Assembly (NCBI GenBank): GCA_021770445.1
Contig: JAETQY010000005.1
Coordinates: 124,001-188,000 of the forward strand
Reading direction: 5' to 3'
Source of the DNA: Bacillota bacterium
GTDB lineage: Bacteria; Bacillota; Clostridia; Oscillospirales; Oscillospiraceae
DNA: 64,000 nt
Part shown: positions 8,966 through 16,173 of the stretch, piece after piece
How positions within the stretch are numbered: the first letter of the stretch is position 1
Layout: each line of letters opens with the position of its first letter
Notes under the pieces: model-generated
Told to the model about the DNA's origin: nothing
Database searches by the model: none
What the model saw: the letters and a program-made list of their open reading frames with translations, nothing else
Position numbers and translations under genes: made by a program

Positions 8966-8994
8966 ATTATAGCACTATTATACCCCGCTTGCAA
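8966..8994 (-). promoter_or_regulatory. Putative murA promoter
   Basis: On the minus strand, TTGCAA (8989-8994), 17 bp, TATAAT (8966-8971). A second TATAAT lies inside the spacer. Confidence 0.65.
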
Positions 8995-9024
8995 CAGAAA
9001 TTACGGGGTTGTGAACGAATTGTT

Positions 9025-9066
9025 AAAAAAGACGGACAGCGGGAGAAAAACCGTCCTCCCGCTGTC
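9025..9066 (-). terminator. hemW terminator
   Basis: Minus-strand hairpin with an 11-bp stem (9056-9066 with 9035-9045) followed by CGTCTTTTTT, a textbook intrinsic terminator. Confidence 0.75.
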
Positions 9067-9126
9067 TGATGCTCAGAATTTACCTGTAATTTATTGTAAA
9101 AACCCGTCGCAGACTCTGTAGATCTA

Positions 9127-9190
9127 CCGCCTTCGGCGGCCCGTTTCCAAAGGTCTCTGCCCTGGCGGGCCGCCCAGGGGACGGCCCTAC
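9127..9190. repeat. Degenerate GC-rich palindromic repeat
   Basis: The 3' flank of hemW carries CGGCGGCCCG and GGGCCGCCCAGGGG blocks in imperfect inverted order, similar to the other intergenic palindromes of this window. Confidence 0.35.
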
Positions 9191-10410
9191 TGCTTCCCCT
9201 GGTAGCGGGCCTGGACCCTGGGGAGCAGCGCATCCAGCCGGACCTTCTCCTGCCGCTCCAACAGGTCGCCAATGAGCTGGTTGGACACCAGAAAGCCCCC
9301 GGGGGTCAGGTGCCAGCGGCCCCCAGCCACCTTTTCCGCCCAGCCCCGGGTCTGGAACTCCTCCAGTCGGGCCTCGATGGGGGCGAAGTCCATAAAGTAC
9401 CGCCCCCGGTACTCCCACTCCTCGATGCCGTGGACGGTGCGCAGGCCCAGCATGAGGTACTCGCAGCCCCGCTCCCCCTCCGGGATCAGGTCCTGGCTGT
9501 CCAGCAGCTCACCGCCCTCCAGCACCCCGGTGATATAGCCCTCCAGGTCCCGGACCCAGGCATACCGCTTCCCACCGAAGTCGGAGTGGGCCGCCGGGCC
9601 AAAGCCGATGTAGGGCCGGAGCTGCCAGTAGCGCAGGTTGTGCCGGGAGGCAAAGCCCGGCTTGGCGAAGTTGGAGATCTCATACTGCTCATACCCCGCC
9701 TGGCGAAGCCGCTCCACCATCCACAGGTACATGTCTGCCTGGGCGTCGTCGTCGGGCAGGACCTCCCCGGCGGCCGCCCGGGCGGCGAGAGGGGTGCCCT
9801 CCTCCACCTTCAGGCCGTAGCAGGACAGGTGCTCCGGCTCCAGGGTTAGGGCGTGCTCCACCGTCTCCTGCCAGCTGGCCATGGTCTGGCCGGGCAGACC
9901 GTAAATCAGGTCTAGGGACAGATTGTTCAGCTTGGCCTTCCGGGCCGCGGCCACCGCCTCGTCCCCCTGCTCCACGGTATGGGGGCGGTGTATCAGCTCC
10001 AGCTCCCCGGGACAGGCCGACTGGAAGCCGAAGGACACCCGGTTAAAGCCCGCCCGGCGCAGGACACGCAGAGTTTTGAAGTCCGCGCTGTCCGGGTTGG
10101 TCTCGAAGGTGATCTCCGCGTCCTTCTCCACCTTGTAGTTCTTTTTGATGGCCTTCAGCAGCTCCCGCAGCCGCTTAGCCCCGTACCAGCTGGGGGTGCC
10201 GCCGCCGAAGTAGATCGTATCGACACAGAAGCTCCGGGCCATGGGGGCGGTCTCCTTCAGGTGGGCCAGCAGGGCCTTCTGGTAGCTGTCCATCCGCCCC
10301 TCCTGCCCCGCCAAGGAGTAAAAATCGCAGTAGTCGCATTTGCTGCGGCAGAAGGGAATGTGGATGTAGATCCCCAGCTTCTCCCCGCCGTCTGTCTGTC
10401 TGTCTCTCAT
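9187..10410 (-). CDS. hemW: Radical SAM heme chaperone HemW
   Basis: A 407-residue HemW, the HemN-like radical SAM protein now regarded as a heme chaperone rather than coproporphyrinogen oxidase. The cluster motif is CRSKCDYCDF (C21, C25, C28) with F rather than C at the fourth position, which distinguishes HemW from HemN. YFGGGTPS and the SFGFQS segment are also present. AAGGAG precedes the ATG. Codons 2-7 sit in a short tetranucleotide tract (AGAC repeated about four times). It is divergent from the HTH/membrane-protein cluster. Confidence 0.9.
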   Translation of the reverse strand: MRDRQTDGGEKLGIYIHIPFCRSKCDYCDFYSLAGQEGRMDSYQKALLAHLKETAPMARSFCVDTIYFGGGTPSWYGAKRLRELLKAIKKNYKVEKDAEITFETNPDSADFKTLRVLRRAGFNRVSFGFQSACPGELELIHRPHTVEQGDEAVAAARKAKLNNLSLDLIYGLPGQTMASWQETVEHALTLEPEHLSCYGLKVEEGTPLAARAAAGEVLPDDDAQADMYLWMVERLRQAGYEQYEISNFAKPGFASRHNLRYWQLRPYIGFGPAAHSDFGGKRYAWVRDLEGYITGVLEGGELLDSQDLIPEGERGCEYLMLGLRTVHGIEEWEYRGRYFMDFAPIEARLEEFQTRGWAEKVAGGRWHLTPGGFLVSNQLIGDLLERQEKVRLDALLPRVQARYQGKQ

Positions 10411-10442
10411 GGCCAGGCTCCTTGTCTTGTGTATTGTCCCCC

Positions 10443-10471
10443 ATTATAGCAAAAATCTCCCCTCTTGCACA
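10443..10471 (-). promoter_or_regulatory. Putative hemW promoter
   Basis: Minus strand TGTGCA (10466-10471), 17 bp, extended -10 TGCTATAAT with hexamer at 10443-10448. Confidence 0.55.
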
Positions 10472-10490
10472 GAGTAAATTTTCTCAGAAA

Positions 10491-10561
10491 AAATGTAAAG
10501 CACCCTTGACACGAAATGTAAAGCGTGCTATACTCCGGATAGTAGAGCTAACTTTACATTT
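10491..10561 (+). promoter_or_regulatory. Promoter with three AAATGTAAAG operator-like repeats
   Basis: TTGACA (10506-10511), 17 bp, TATACT (10529-10534) drives the HTH gene. AAATGTAAAG occurs at 10491-10500 and 10514-10523 (inside the spacer), and its inverse CTTTACATTT at 10552-10561. The arrangement brackets the promoter and looks like an autoregulatory operator. Confidence 0.6.
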
Positions 10562-10607
10562 CCTACTCCCGGCGGGACGGAACAATGTGACAAAAGGAGG
10601 TGGTCAG

Positions 10608-10814
10608 GTGACCAACCGGATTGCCGAGCTGCGCAAGGCCCAAAAGATCTCCCAGGCGGAGCTGGCCGACGGGGTAGACGTCACCCGTCAGACCATCATC
10701 TCCCTGGAGAGCGGCCGGTATAACGCCTCCCTGCTGCTGGCCCACAGGATCGCCAAATATTTCGGGCTGACCATCGAGGAAGTATTTCTGTTTGAGGAGG
10801 AGGAGACGACATGA
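10608..10814 (+). CDS. Small XRE-family HTH regulator
   Basis: A 68-residue protein that is essentially one helix-turn-helix of the Cro/CI (XRE) type: RIAELRKAQKISQAELAD, then VTRQTIISLESG as recognition region and FGLTIEEVF at the end. The longer frame starting at 10422 runs through the promoter; GTG at 10608 with AAAGGAGGT is the sensible start. Its stop overlaps the next start as ATGA, so it is coupled to the membrane-protein gene. Regulators of this YozG/YgzD-like size are often paired with DUF2178-like membrane proteins in Firmicutes; a repressor role is inferred. Confidence 0.85.
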   Translation: MTNRIAELRKAQKISQAELADGVDVTRQTIISLESGRYNASLLLAHRIAKYFGLTIEEVFLFEEEETT

Positions 10815-11227
10815 AAGATGCCAGAACGATGAAGGACGACCTGATCCAGTGCCTTACCCTTCTGCTCCTGGGGCTGGGCATATGGGCGCCCTTTATTCCC
10901 AAAGATATAAAGGAGATATTGATGCCCGCCCTGCTTGTGCTGTATGTGGGCTTGGGGCTGGCCAGCATGTGGCTGAGGCGGCGACGCCGCAGGTTGTCCC
11001 CAGCGGAACAGCGGGACCTGGAACGGGAGAGCCGGGATGAGCGCGCCCAGATGATCCGGGACCGGGCAGCTTGGTACTGCTGGACGGTGGAGCTCCTTGT
11101 CTTGATGGCCGTACTGTGTATTCTGGTCTTCTCCGACTGCGAGTTCGCCTATGTGGTCTACTGGATCACATTTGCTCACTACTGCCTGTTCATCGCCATG
11201 CGCTGGTGGTTGAACCGGAAATACTGA
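10811..11227 (+). CDS. Four-helix membrane protein, paralogue 1
   Basis: A 138-residue protein with two N-terminal and two C-terminal hydrophobic segments separated by a charged cytoplasmic loop (RRRRRRLSPAEQRDLERE, then SRDERAQMIRDRAA). The xxDERxxxIxxxAA motif recurs in the next two genes, marking them as paralogues and resembling DUF2178/DUF6442-type membrane proteins. Function unknown. It overlaps the HTH regulator by 4 bp, so the regulator probably controls its level. Translational coupling replaces a stand-alone ribosome site, though GGAGGAGACGAC lies just upstream. Confidence 0.8.
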   Translation: MKDARTMKDDLIQCLTLLLLGLGIWAPFIPKDIKEILMPALLVLYVGLGLASMWLRRRRRRLSPAEQRDLERESRDERAQMIRDRAAWYCWTVELLVLMAVLCILVFSDCEFAYVVYWITFAHYCLFIAMRWWLNRKY

Positions 11228-11246
11228 TCATTGTGAGGTTTTTTCT

Positions 11247-11663
11247 ATGAAAGAATGGTTCAAAAAAATATCCCCCTATGTGATGCTTGCAGCGGCTTTT
11301 GTGATGTTCCTGGCGGCGCTTCTGCTGGGGGAACGGGTCCCGAAACAGCTCAGCCTGACCCTGTTCACCCTGGGCGGGGTGCTGATGGGCTTCGGGGTGA
11401 CGGGCATCGCCCTGTCCGGGCGGCACATGACCCCGGAGGAGAAAAAGGAACTGGAGCGGGGCGAGACAGACGAGCGCAACGTGGCCATCCGGGAGAAGGC
11501 GGCCATGTCCTCCTGGTACTGGACGCTGTACATGCTGTGGGCGGCGTTTATCGTCATCCAGATCTTCGTGGGCGGGCTGTGGGGAGTGGCCATTTCGGTG
11601 GTCATCGTCCTCCACTGCACCTTTTATATGATTAACATTCACCGCTGGAACAAACGGATGTAG
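11247..11663 (+). CDS. Four-helix membrane protein, paralogue 2
   Basis: A 138-residue relative of the preceding protein: two N-terminal helices, the loop MTPEEKKELERG with ETDERNVAIREKAA, then two C-terminal helices ending HRWNKRM. GTGAGGTTTTTTCT precedes the ATG (weak ribosome site). Its TAG stop is the TAG inside the TGTAGGGG end of the palindromic repeat that follows. Function unknown; same operon as the HTH regulator. Confidence 0.8.
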   Translation: MKEWFKKISPYVMLAAAFVMFLAALLLGERVPKQLSLTLFTLGGVLMGFGVTGIALSGRHMTPEEKKELERGETDERNVAIREKAAMSSWYWTLYMLWAAFIVIQIFVGGLWGVAISVVIVLHCTFYMINIHRWNKRM

Positions 11664-11740
11664 GGGCCGCCCCCCTGGGCGGCCCACTGTTCCCAAAACG
11701 CAACCGATCATGCGGGCCGCCGAGGGCGGCGGCCCCTACA
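11659..11740. repeat. 82-bp TGTAGGGG palindromic repeat, copy A
   Basis: Begins TGTAGGGGCCGCC, ends GGCGGCCCCTACA, with further GC-rich palindromic arms inside. The terminal TAG is the stop codon of paralogue 2. Same family as copies at 28106 and 37204. Confidence 0.75.
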
Positions 11741-11760
11741 GAATAAAGGAGACGATATCC

Positions 11761-12225
11761 ATGCTGGTAAAACAACTTTTGACAGGCGGCGGGAATTATG
11801 AAAAATCCCTGAAGCAGCGCCGCTGGGCGGCCATTGGAATGCTGTGCGTCGGGCTGGTGGGCTTCGTGTGCTACTTCCTGCTGGTACCGGACAGCGGCCT
11901 GTCCGACTACGCCCAGGGCTTCTACCTGGGAGCGGCCAGCGGAATCTCCTTTGGGGCCCTGGTGCTGCTGGTCCGTACCCAGTATCTGCTCACCCATCCC
12001 CAGGCCCAGCGTAAGGCCAGAATTGAGGAGACCGACGAGCGGAAGATGCAGATCGCCCGCACCGCAGCTCAGGCGGCGGGAGCGTTTACCTTCTTTGCCT
12101 CGGCGGCGGCGCTGTTCGTGGTGCTGCCCCTGAGTATGGCCGCGTTTAGGACCCTGATGGCAACCATGATCCTCTACTGCTTTATTTTCGTCGCGGCCAA
12201 CGCCTGGCTGTCCAAAAAGCTGTGA
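11761..12225 (+). CDS. Four-helix membrane protein, paralogue 3
   Basis: A 154-residue membrane protein with the same plan as paralogues 1 and 2: two helices, a charged loop with the motif EETDERKMQIARTAAQ, two more helices and a short basic tail (WLSKKL). The in-frame ATG at 11710 lies within the upstream repeat; ATG 11761 has AAAGGAGA at proper distance. It overlaps the next gene by 4 bp (GTGA). Function unknown. Confidence 0.8.
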   Translation: MLVKQLLTGGGNYEKSLKQRRWAAIGMLCVGLVGFVCYFLLVPDSGLSDYAQGFYLGAASGISFGALVLLVRTQYLLTHPQAQRKARIEETDERKMQIARTAAQAAGAFTFFASAAALFVVLPLSMAAFRTLMATMILYCFIFVAANAWLSKKL

Positions 12226-13109
12226 GCCGGCGGCTGGAGCTGCTGATCACCCCCGAGCTGGCGGGCGTCAAGGTGGACACCCTGCTCAAAAAGCACATGG
12301 GCCTGTCCGGGACGGTGGTACGGCGCATCAAGTGGTGGGAGGACGGCATTCTGGCCGACGGGGTTCGGGTACACACCGACTTCCGCCCGGAGGCGGGACA
12401 GGTGCTGTCGGTACGCCTGTCTGACCCTCACCGGCGCAGTGGGATCGTCCCCGCCCCCGGGCCGCTGGATATCGTCTACGAGGATGAGGACATAATCATC
12501 CTGAACAAGGCCCCTGGTGTGTCCGTCCACCCGGGGCCGGGCCACTACGACGATACGCTGGGTAATTTTCTGATAGATTATTACGAAAAGACGGGGCAGG
12601 AGGCGGATTTCCACCCTGTCCACCGTCTGGACCGGGGAACCAGCGGGCTAATCGTCACCGCCAAGCACCCCCACGCCCAGGAGGTGCTGAAAAACCAGCT
12701 CCACACAGAGCGGTTCCGCCGGGTCTACCTGGCCGTGTGTGAGGGCATCCCGGACCCGCCCGCCGGGGTGGTGGACGCCCCCCTGGGGCCCAAGCCGGGC
12801 TCCCTGATGGAGCAGATGGTCCGGTCCGACGGCAAAAGCGCCCGCACTCGGTACCAGGTGCTGGAAGTCCGGAACGGTCGGGCCCTCCTCCAGCTAGAGC
12901 TGGACACCGGCCGCACCCACCAGATCCGGGTCCACATGGCCCACATGGGCCATCCTCTTACCGGCGACTTTCTCTACGGGGTGGAGGATCGGGCCCTCAT
13001 TCCCCGGCCCGCCCTCCACTCGGCCCAGCTGTCCCTCCTTCATCCGATCACAGGAAAGGGGCTGGAATTTTCCCTCCCCTTGCCGGAAGATATGGCCCGA
13101 TTGCTGTAA
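12222..13109 (+). CDS. RluA-family rRNA/tRNA pseudouridine synthase
   Basis: A 295-residue pseudouridine synthase of the RluA/RluD group. The catalytic Asp is D137 in HRLDRGTSGL; RTHQIRVHMAHMGHPLTGD near the end is the conserved KSS-type motif. The first 60 residues look like a divergent S4-type RNA-binding segment. The start is GTG, overlapping the stop of paralogue 3 as GTGA. The target uridine cannot be told; the window has a second, more RluD-like paralogue at 49426. Confidence 0.85.
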   Translation: MSRRLELLITPELAGVKVDTLLKKHMGLSGTVVRRIKWWEDGILADGVRVHTDFRPEAGQVLSVRLSDPHRRSGIVPAPGPLDIVYEDEDIIILNKAPGVSVHPGPGHYDDTLGNFLIDYYEKTGQEADFHPVHRLDRGTSGLIVTAKHPHAQEVLKNQLHTERFRRVYLAVCEGIPDPPAGVVDAPLGPKPGSLMEQMVRSDGKSARTRYQVLEVRNGRALLQLELDTGRTHQIRVHMAHMGHPLTGDFLYGVEDRALIPRPALHSAQLSLLHPITGKGLEFSLPLPEDMARLL

Positions 13110-13127
13110 ATTCTCACAAAAAAGGTC

Positions 13128-13156
13128 TGGTAATCCTGTCCCCCTTGTGGTATAAT
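13128..13156 (+). promoter_or_regulatory. Putative promoter of the phosphohexomutase gene
   Basis: An extended -10, TGGTATAAT (hexamer at 13151-13156), about 40 bp before the start; the -35 region (TGGTAA) is poor. Confidence 0.4.
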
Positions 13157-13195
13157 GATAGGCGTAAAAATTTTGCCGCAGGAGGTAATGTAATT

Positions 13196-14774
13196 ATGTC
13201 CTATCGTGATACTTACCAGGCCTGGCTGGCCAGTCCCGCCCTGTCCCCCGAGGAGAAGGCCGAACTGGAGGCCATCAAAAACGACGACAAGGAGATCGAG
13301 TCCCGCTTCTTCTCCCAGCTGGAGTTCGGTACCGCCGGCCTCCGGGGCACCATGGGGATGGGCACCTACCGGATGAACGTCCACGTCATCCGCCACGCCA
13401 CCCAGGCCTTCGCCCAGGTGATTCTGGCCGAGGGCCCTGAGGCTGTCAAGCGGGGCGTGGCCATCTGCTTCGACTGCCGCAACAACTCCGACACCTTCGC
13501 CCGGGAGGCCGCCCGGGTCATGGCGGGCAATGGCATCCCCGTGCGGCTGTTCGAGTCCCTCCGCCCCACCCCCGAGCTGTCCTTCGCCATCCGGGAGTAC
13601 GGCTGCATCGCGGGCATCAACGTCACCGCCAGCCACAACCCCAAGGAGTACAACGGCTACAAGGTCTACTGGGAGGACGGCGCCCAGCTCCCTGGGCCAG
13701 GTCTACGACCAGGCGGCGGTGGACAAGGTGGCCGACACCTTCAAGATGGTGTACACCCCCTTCCACGGCACTGGCTACAAGCTCATCCCCGAGGCCCTGA
13801 AACGGCTGGGCATGAAGCACGTCATCTGCGTCCCCGAGCAGATGGTCATCGACGGCAACTTCCCCACGGTGAAGTCCCCCAACCCGGAGAACCCCGAGGG
13901 CTTCTATCTGGCGGTGGAGATCGCCAAGAAGGAGGGGGCCGACTTCATCCTGGGCTCCGACCCCGACGCCGACCGGGTGGGCCTGATGGTCAACACCGGC
14001 AACGGGGAGTTTAAGGTGCTCACCGGCAACCAGGCCGGCGTGCTGCTGCTGGACTACCTCATCGGCGCCATGAAGCGCACCGGCAAGCTGCCCGCCAACC
14101 CCGTGGCCCTGAAAACCATCGTCACCACCGAGATGGCCCGGAAGGTGGCCGAGGTCAACGGGCTCAAGTGCTTCGACACCTTCACCGGCTTTAAGTTCCT
14201 GGCCCAGAAGAAGGACCAGCTGGAGGCGTCGGGCGAGGGCAATGTAATCATGTCCTACGAGGAGAGCTACGGCTACATGCTGGGCTCCTTCGTCCGGGAC
14301 AAGGACGCCGTCACCGCCGCCGTGGCCATGACCGAGATGGCCGCCTACTACGCCGGCCAGGGCATGACCCTGTACGACGCCCTGCTGGCCCTGTACAAGA
14401 AGTACGGCTACTACAGCGAAAAGACCATGAACTTGGTCATGCCCGGCCTGGACGGTCTGAAGAAGATGGCCGAGCTGATGGCCAATCTGCGGGAGAAGCC
14501 CCCGGTGGAGATCGCCGGCGTGGCCGTGAAGGAGCAGAAGGACTACAAGGACGGCAGCGTGGTGTCCGTGGCCGACGGGAGCAAGTCCACCATGGAGCTA
14601 TCTGGCTCCAACGTGCTGCGCTACGAGATGGCCGACGGCACCAGCCTCATCGTCCGTCCCTCCGGCACTGAACCCAAGGTCAAGGTGTACATCCTGGCCA
14701 ACGGCGAGACTAAGGAGGAGGCCGAGGCCAAGGTGACCAAGTACGCCGCCTGGGCGGAGAGCCTCAAGGGCTAA
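13196..14774 (+). pseudogene. Phosphoglucomutase/phosphomannomutase, frameshifted
   Basis: Two overlapping frames make up one alpha-D-phosphohexomutase. Frame 1 from ATG 13196 (GCAGGAGGTAATGTAATT upstream) runs 166 codons, through the phosphoserine loop TASHNP (S146), to GAQLP at about 13693. The protein resumes in another frame at about 13695 with GQVYDQAAVDKVADTF and continues to 14774, including the metal loop SDPDADRVG, sugar loop EESYG and phosphate loop RPSGTEPK. Joined, about 525 residues remain against 560-585 in the family, so roughly 40-55 residues plus the reading frame are lost at one point. All other motifs are intact, so either a recent deletion or an assembly error is likely. 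Confidence 0.8.
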
Positions 14775-14787
14775 AAGAACGAAACAA

Positions 14788-14827
14788 CGCGCGGCCCCGT
14801 CTAAACGGACGGGGCCGCGCGAATTTT
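14788..14827. terminator. Bidirectional terminator
   Basis: Perfect 14-bp GC-rich stem (14788-14801 with 14808-14821) then AATTTTAT on the plus strand, between the mutase gene and the converging SH3b gene. Confidence 0.75.
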
Positions 14828-14834
14828 ATAGGGC

Positions 14835-15989
14835 TTAACCGATGGAGACGTAGTCCTTAGAGACATAGCCGGTCTTGTTGCCGCTGTAAATGATCTTGTA
14901 CCAGCCGTTCTCCTCACCCAGGACGGTGACCCGGGCGCCGTTGGTGGCGCTGGCCACCTTGTCATAGGTTGTACCCGGGCCGGAGCGGATATTCAGGCCC
15001 TTCTCGGCGTTGATAATGGTACCCTGGGTCCCGGAGGCAGTCACCGGCCCGCCGTCCGTCGCCTTGCAGTACACTACGGCCTCGGCCGACACATCGCCGC
15101 AGACGGCGGTGATGGTCACCTTTTTGGTGGAGCTGGCGGTGTTCACGTTGGTCACCAGTCCGGTGATGTCCACGGTGGCCACCGAGGGGTCGCTGCTGGA
15201 CCAGGTCACATCCCCGGAGACGCCCGCCGGCAGCAGGTTGGCCGCCAGCTGGTTGGAGGCCCCGGCCTCCAGAGTGACGTCATTCTCACTCAGCGTGATC
15301 CCCTCCACCGCCGGGGCGGGAATATCGGAGATGCTGCCGGTGCTGCTCTTATCCGCGGAGCTCTGACCGGAGCCGCCGGGGTCCTGGCTGCTGACGGAGT
15401 TCTGGCTGCCGGAGTCCGGGGGTTTTTTCCCGCCGAAGATGGGCGCGCCGATAAAACGGTAAATAATAAAGGCGGCGGCCAGGATAACCAGAAAGGAGCC
15501 GACCCAGGTGGCCGCTTTCAGAGTGGACGCGGGCCGGCCATAGCCGCCCCCCCGGGTGTTGGCCACCCGCCTGCCCGAAATACCGCCCCGGCCAGGCCGC
15601 TCGTCACAGAAGGGACACCGCCGGTAGGTGACGGAGTAGTCCTCCCCGCAGTTCTCACAGCGGATCACATCGCCACGCCGGGAGGAGCGCCGGTCCCTGT
15701 CTCCGCCCCCGGAGCGGGCCGCCGCCGGCCGCCGGTCCTGGATATAGGGGGCGGGCTGCCGCCGCTCGCTGCTCTCTCTGGGGGGCTGCCGGCGCTCAGC
15801 GCTGTCTCTGGGAGGCTGCCGCCGCTCGCCGCTGTCCCTCTGCCTCCGGTCGGCGCCCTCTCTGGGGGGCTGCCGCCGGTCAACACCCTCTCTGGGCGGC
15901 TGGCGCCGGTCAGCGCCGTCTCTGGGCGCCGGACGGCGCTGGACGTCGTCGCTGGGACGGCGGGACGTGGGAGTCTGTCTATCTGCCAT
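14835..15989 (-). CDS. Membrane-anchored Ig-like / SH3b protein with Arg-rich repeats
   Basis: A 384-residue single-pass protein. Residues 1-90 hold six or seven degenerate copies of a 9-10-residue unit around RRQPPRE. A zinc-ribbon follows (C111, C114, C125, C128), then a hydrophobic segment at about 162-181, a Ser/Gly-rich linker, a BIG2-like Ig domain (about 230-315; TWSSSDPSVATVD) and a bacterial SH3 domain (about 325-384; LNIRSGPGTTYDKVASA). The expected topology is a cytoplasmic N-terminus with Ig and SH3b domains facing the wall, suggesting wall binding. Function unknown. Confidence 0.8.
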   Translation of the reverse strand: MADRQTPTSRRPSDDVQRRPAPRDGADRRQPPREGVDRRQPPREGADRRQRDSGERRQPPRDSAERRQPPRESSERRQPAPYIQDRRPAAARSGGGDRDRRSSRRGDVIRCENCGEDYSVTYRRCPFCDERPGRGGISGRRVANTRGGGYGRPASTLKAATWVGSFLVILAAAFIIYRFIGAPIFGGKKPPDSGSQNSVSSQDPGGSGQSSADKSSTGSISDIPAPAVEGITLSENDVTLEAGASNQLAANLLPAGVSGDVTWSSSDPSVATVDITGLVTNVNTASSTKKVTITAVCGDVSAEAVVYCKATDGGPVTASGTQGTIINAEKGLNIRSGPGTTYDKVASATNGARVTVLGEENGWYKIIYSGNKTGYVSKDYVSIG

Positions 15990-16029
15990 GGCTGCTTCTC
16001 CAATCTAAACAAAATTCATTCGCTTTTAT

Positions 16030-16058
16030 ATTTTACCGTCATTTTCCCCTCCCGTCAA
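16030..16058 (-). promoter_or_regulatory. Putative promoter of the SH3b gene
   Basis: Minus strand TTGACG (16053-16058), 17 bp, TAAAAT (16030-16035). Confidence 0.5.
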
Positions 16059-16117
16059 CGGTGAAACACAGAAATAACAAAAATTTCACATTTTTTATGT
16101 CAATCGGCCGGGCCGCC

Positions 16118-16146
16118 TTGACCCGGCCGGACCTTTTTACTATAAT
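16118..16146 (+). promoter_or_regulatory. Putative promoter of the AAA ATPase gene
   Basis: TTGACC (16118-16123), 17 bp, TATAAT (16141-16146), 27 bp before the start codon. Confidence 0.65.
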
Positions 16147-16173
16147 GGGAGGGTAAAAAAAGAGGTGTCCGCT

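Larger units (their letters stand above)
8855..9186. other. Intergenic region between murA and hemW
   Basis: About 330 bp that hold the murA promoter (8966-8994), the hemW terminator (9025-9066) and a degenerate palindromic repeat (9127-9190). No additional gene was seen. Confidence 0.6.

Noticed and set aside
10388..10410. AGAC tetranucleotide tract in the 5' end of hemW as a phase-variation switch
   Set aside because: Only about four units, too short for efficient slippage; HemW is not a typical phase-variable product.
15740..15960. Repetitive DNA in the SH3b gene as a CRISPR-like or satellite array
   Set aside because: The periodicity follows codons and encodes the RRQPPRE protein repeats in frame.
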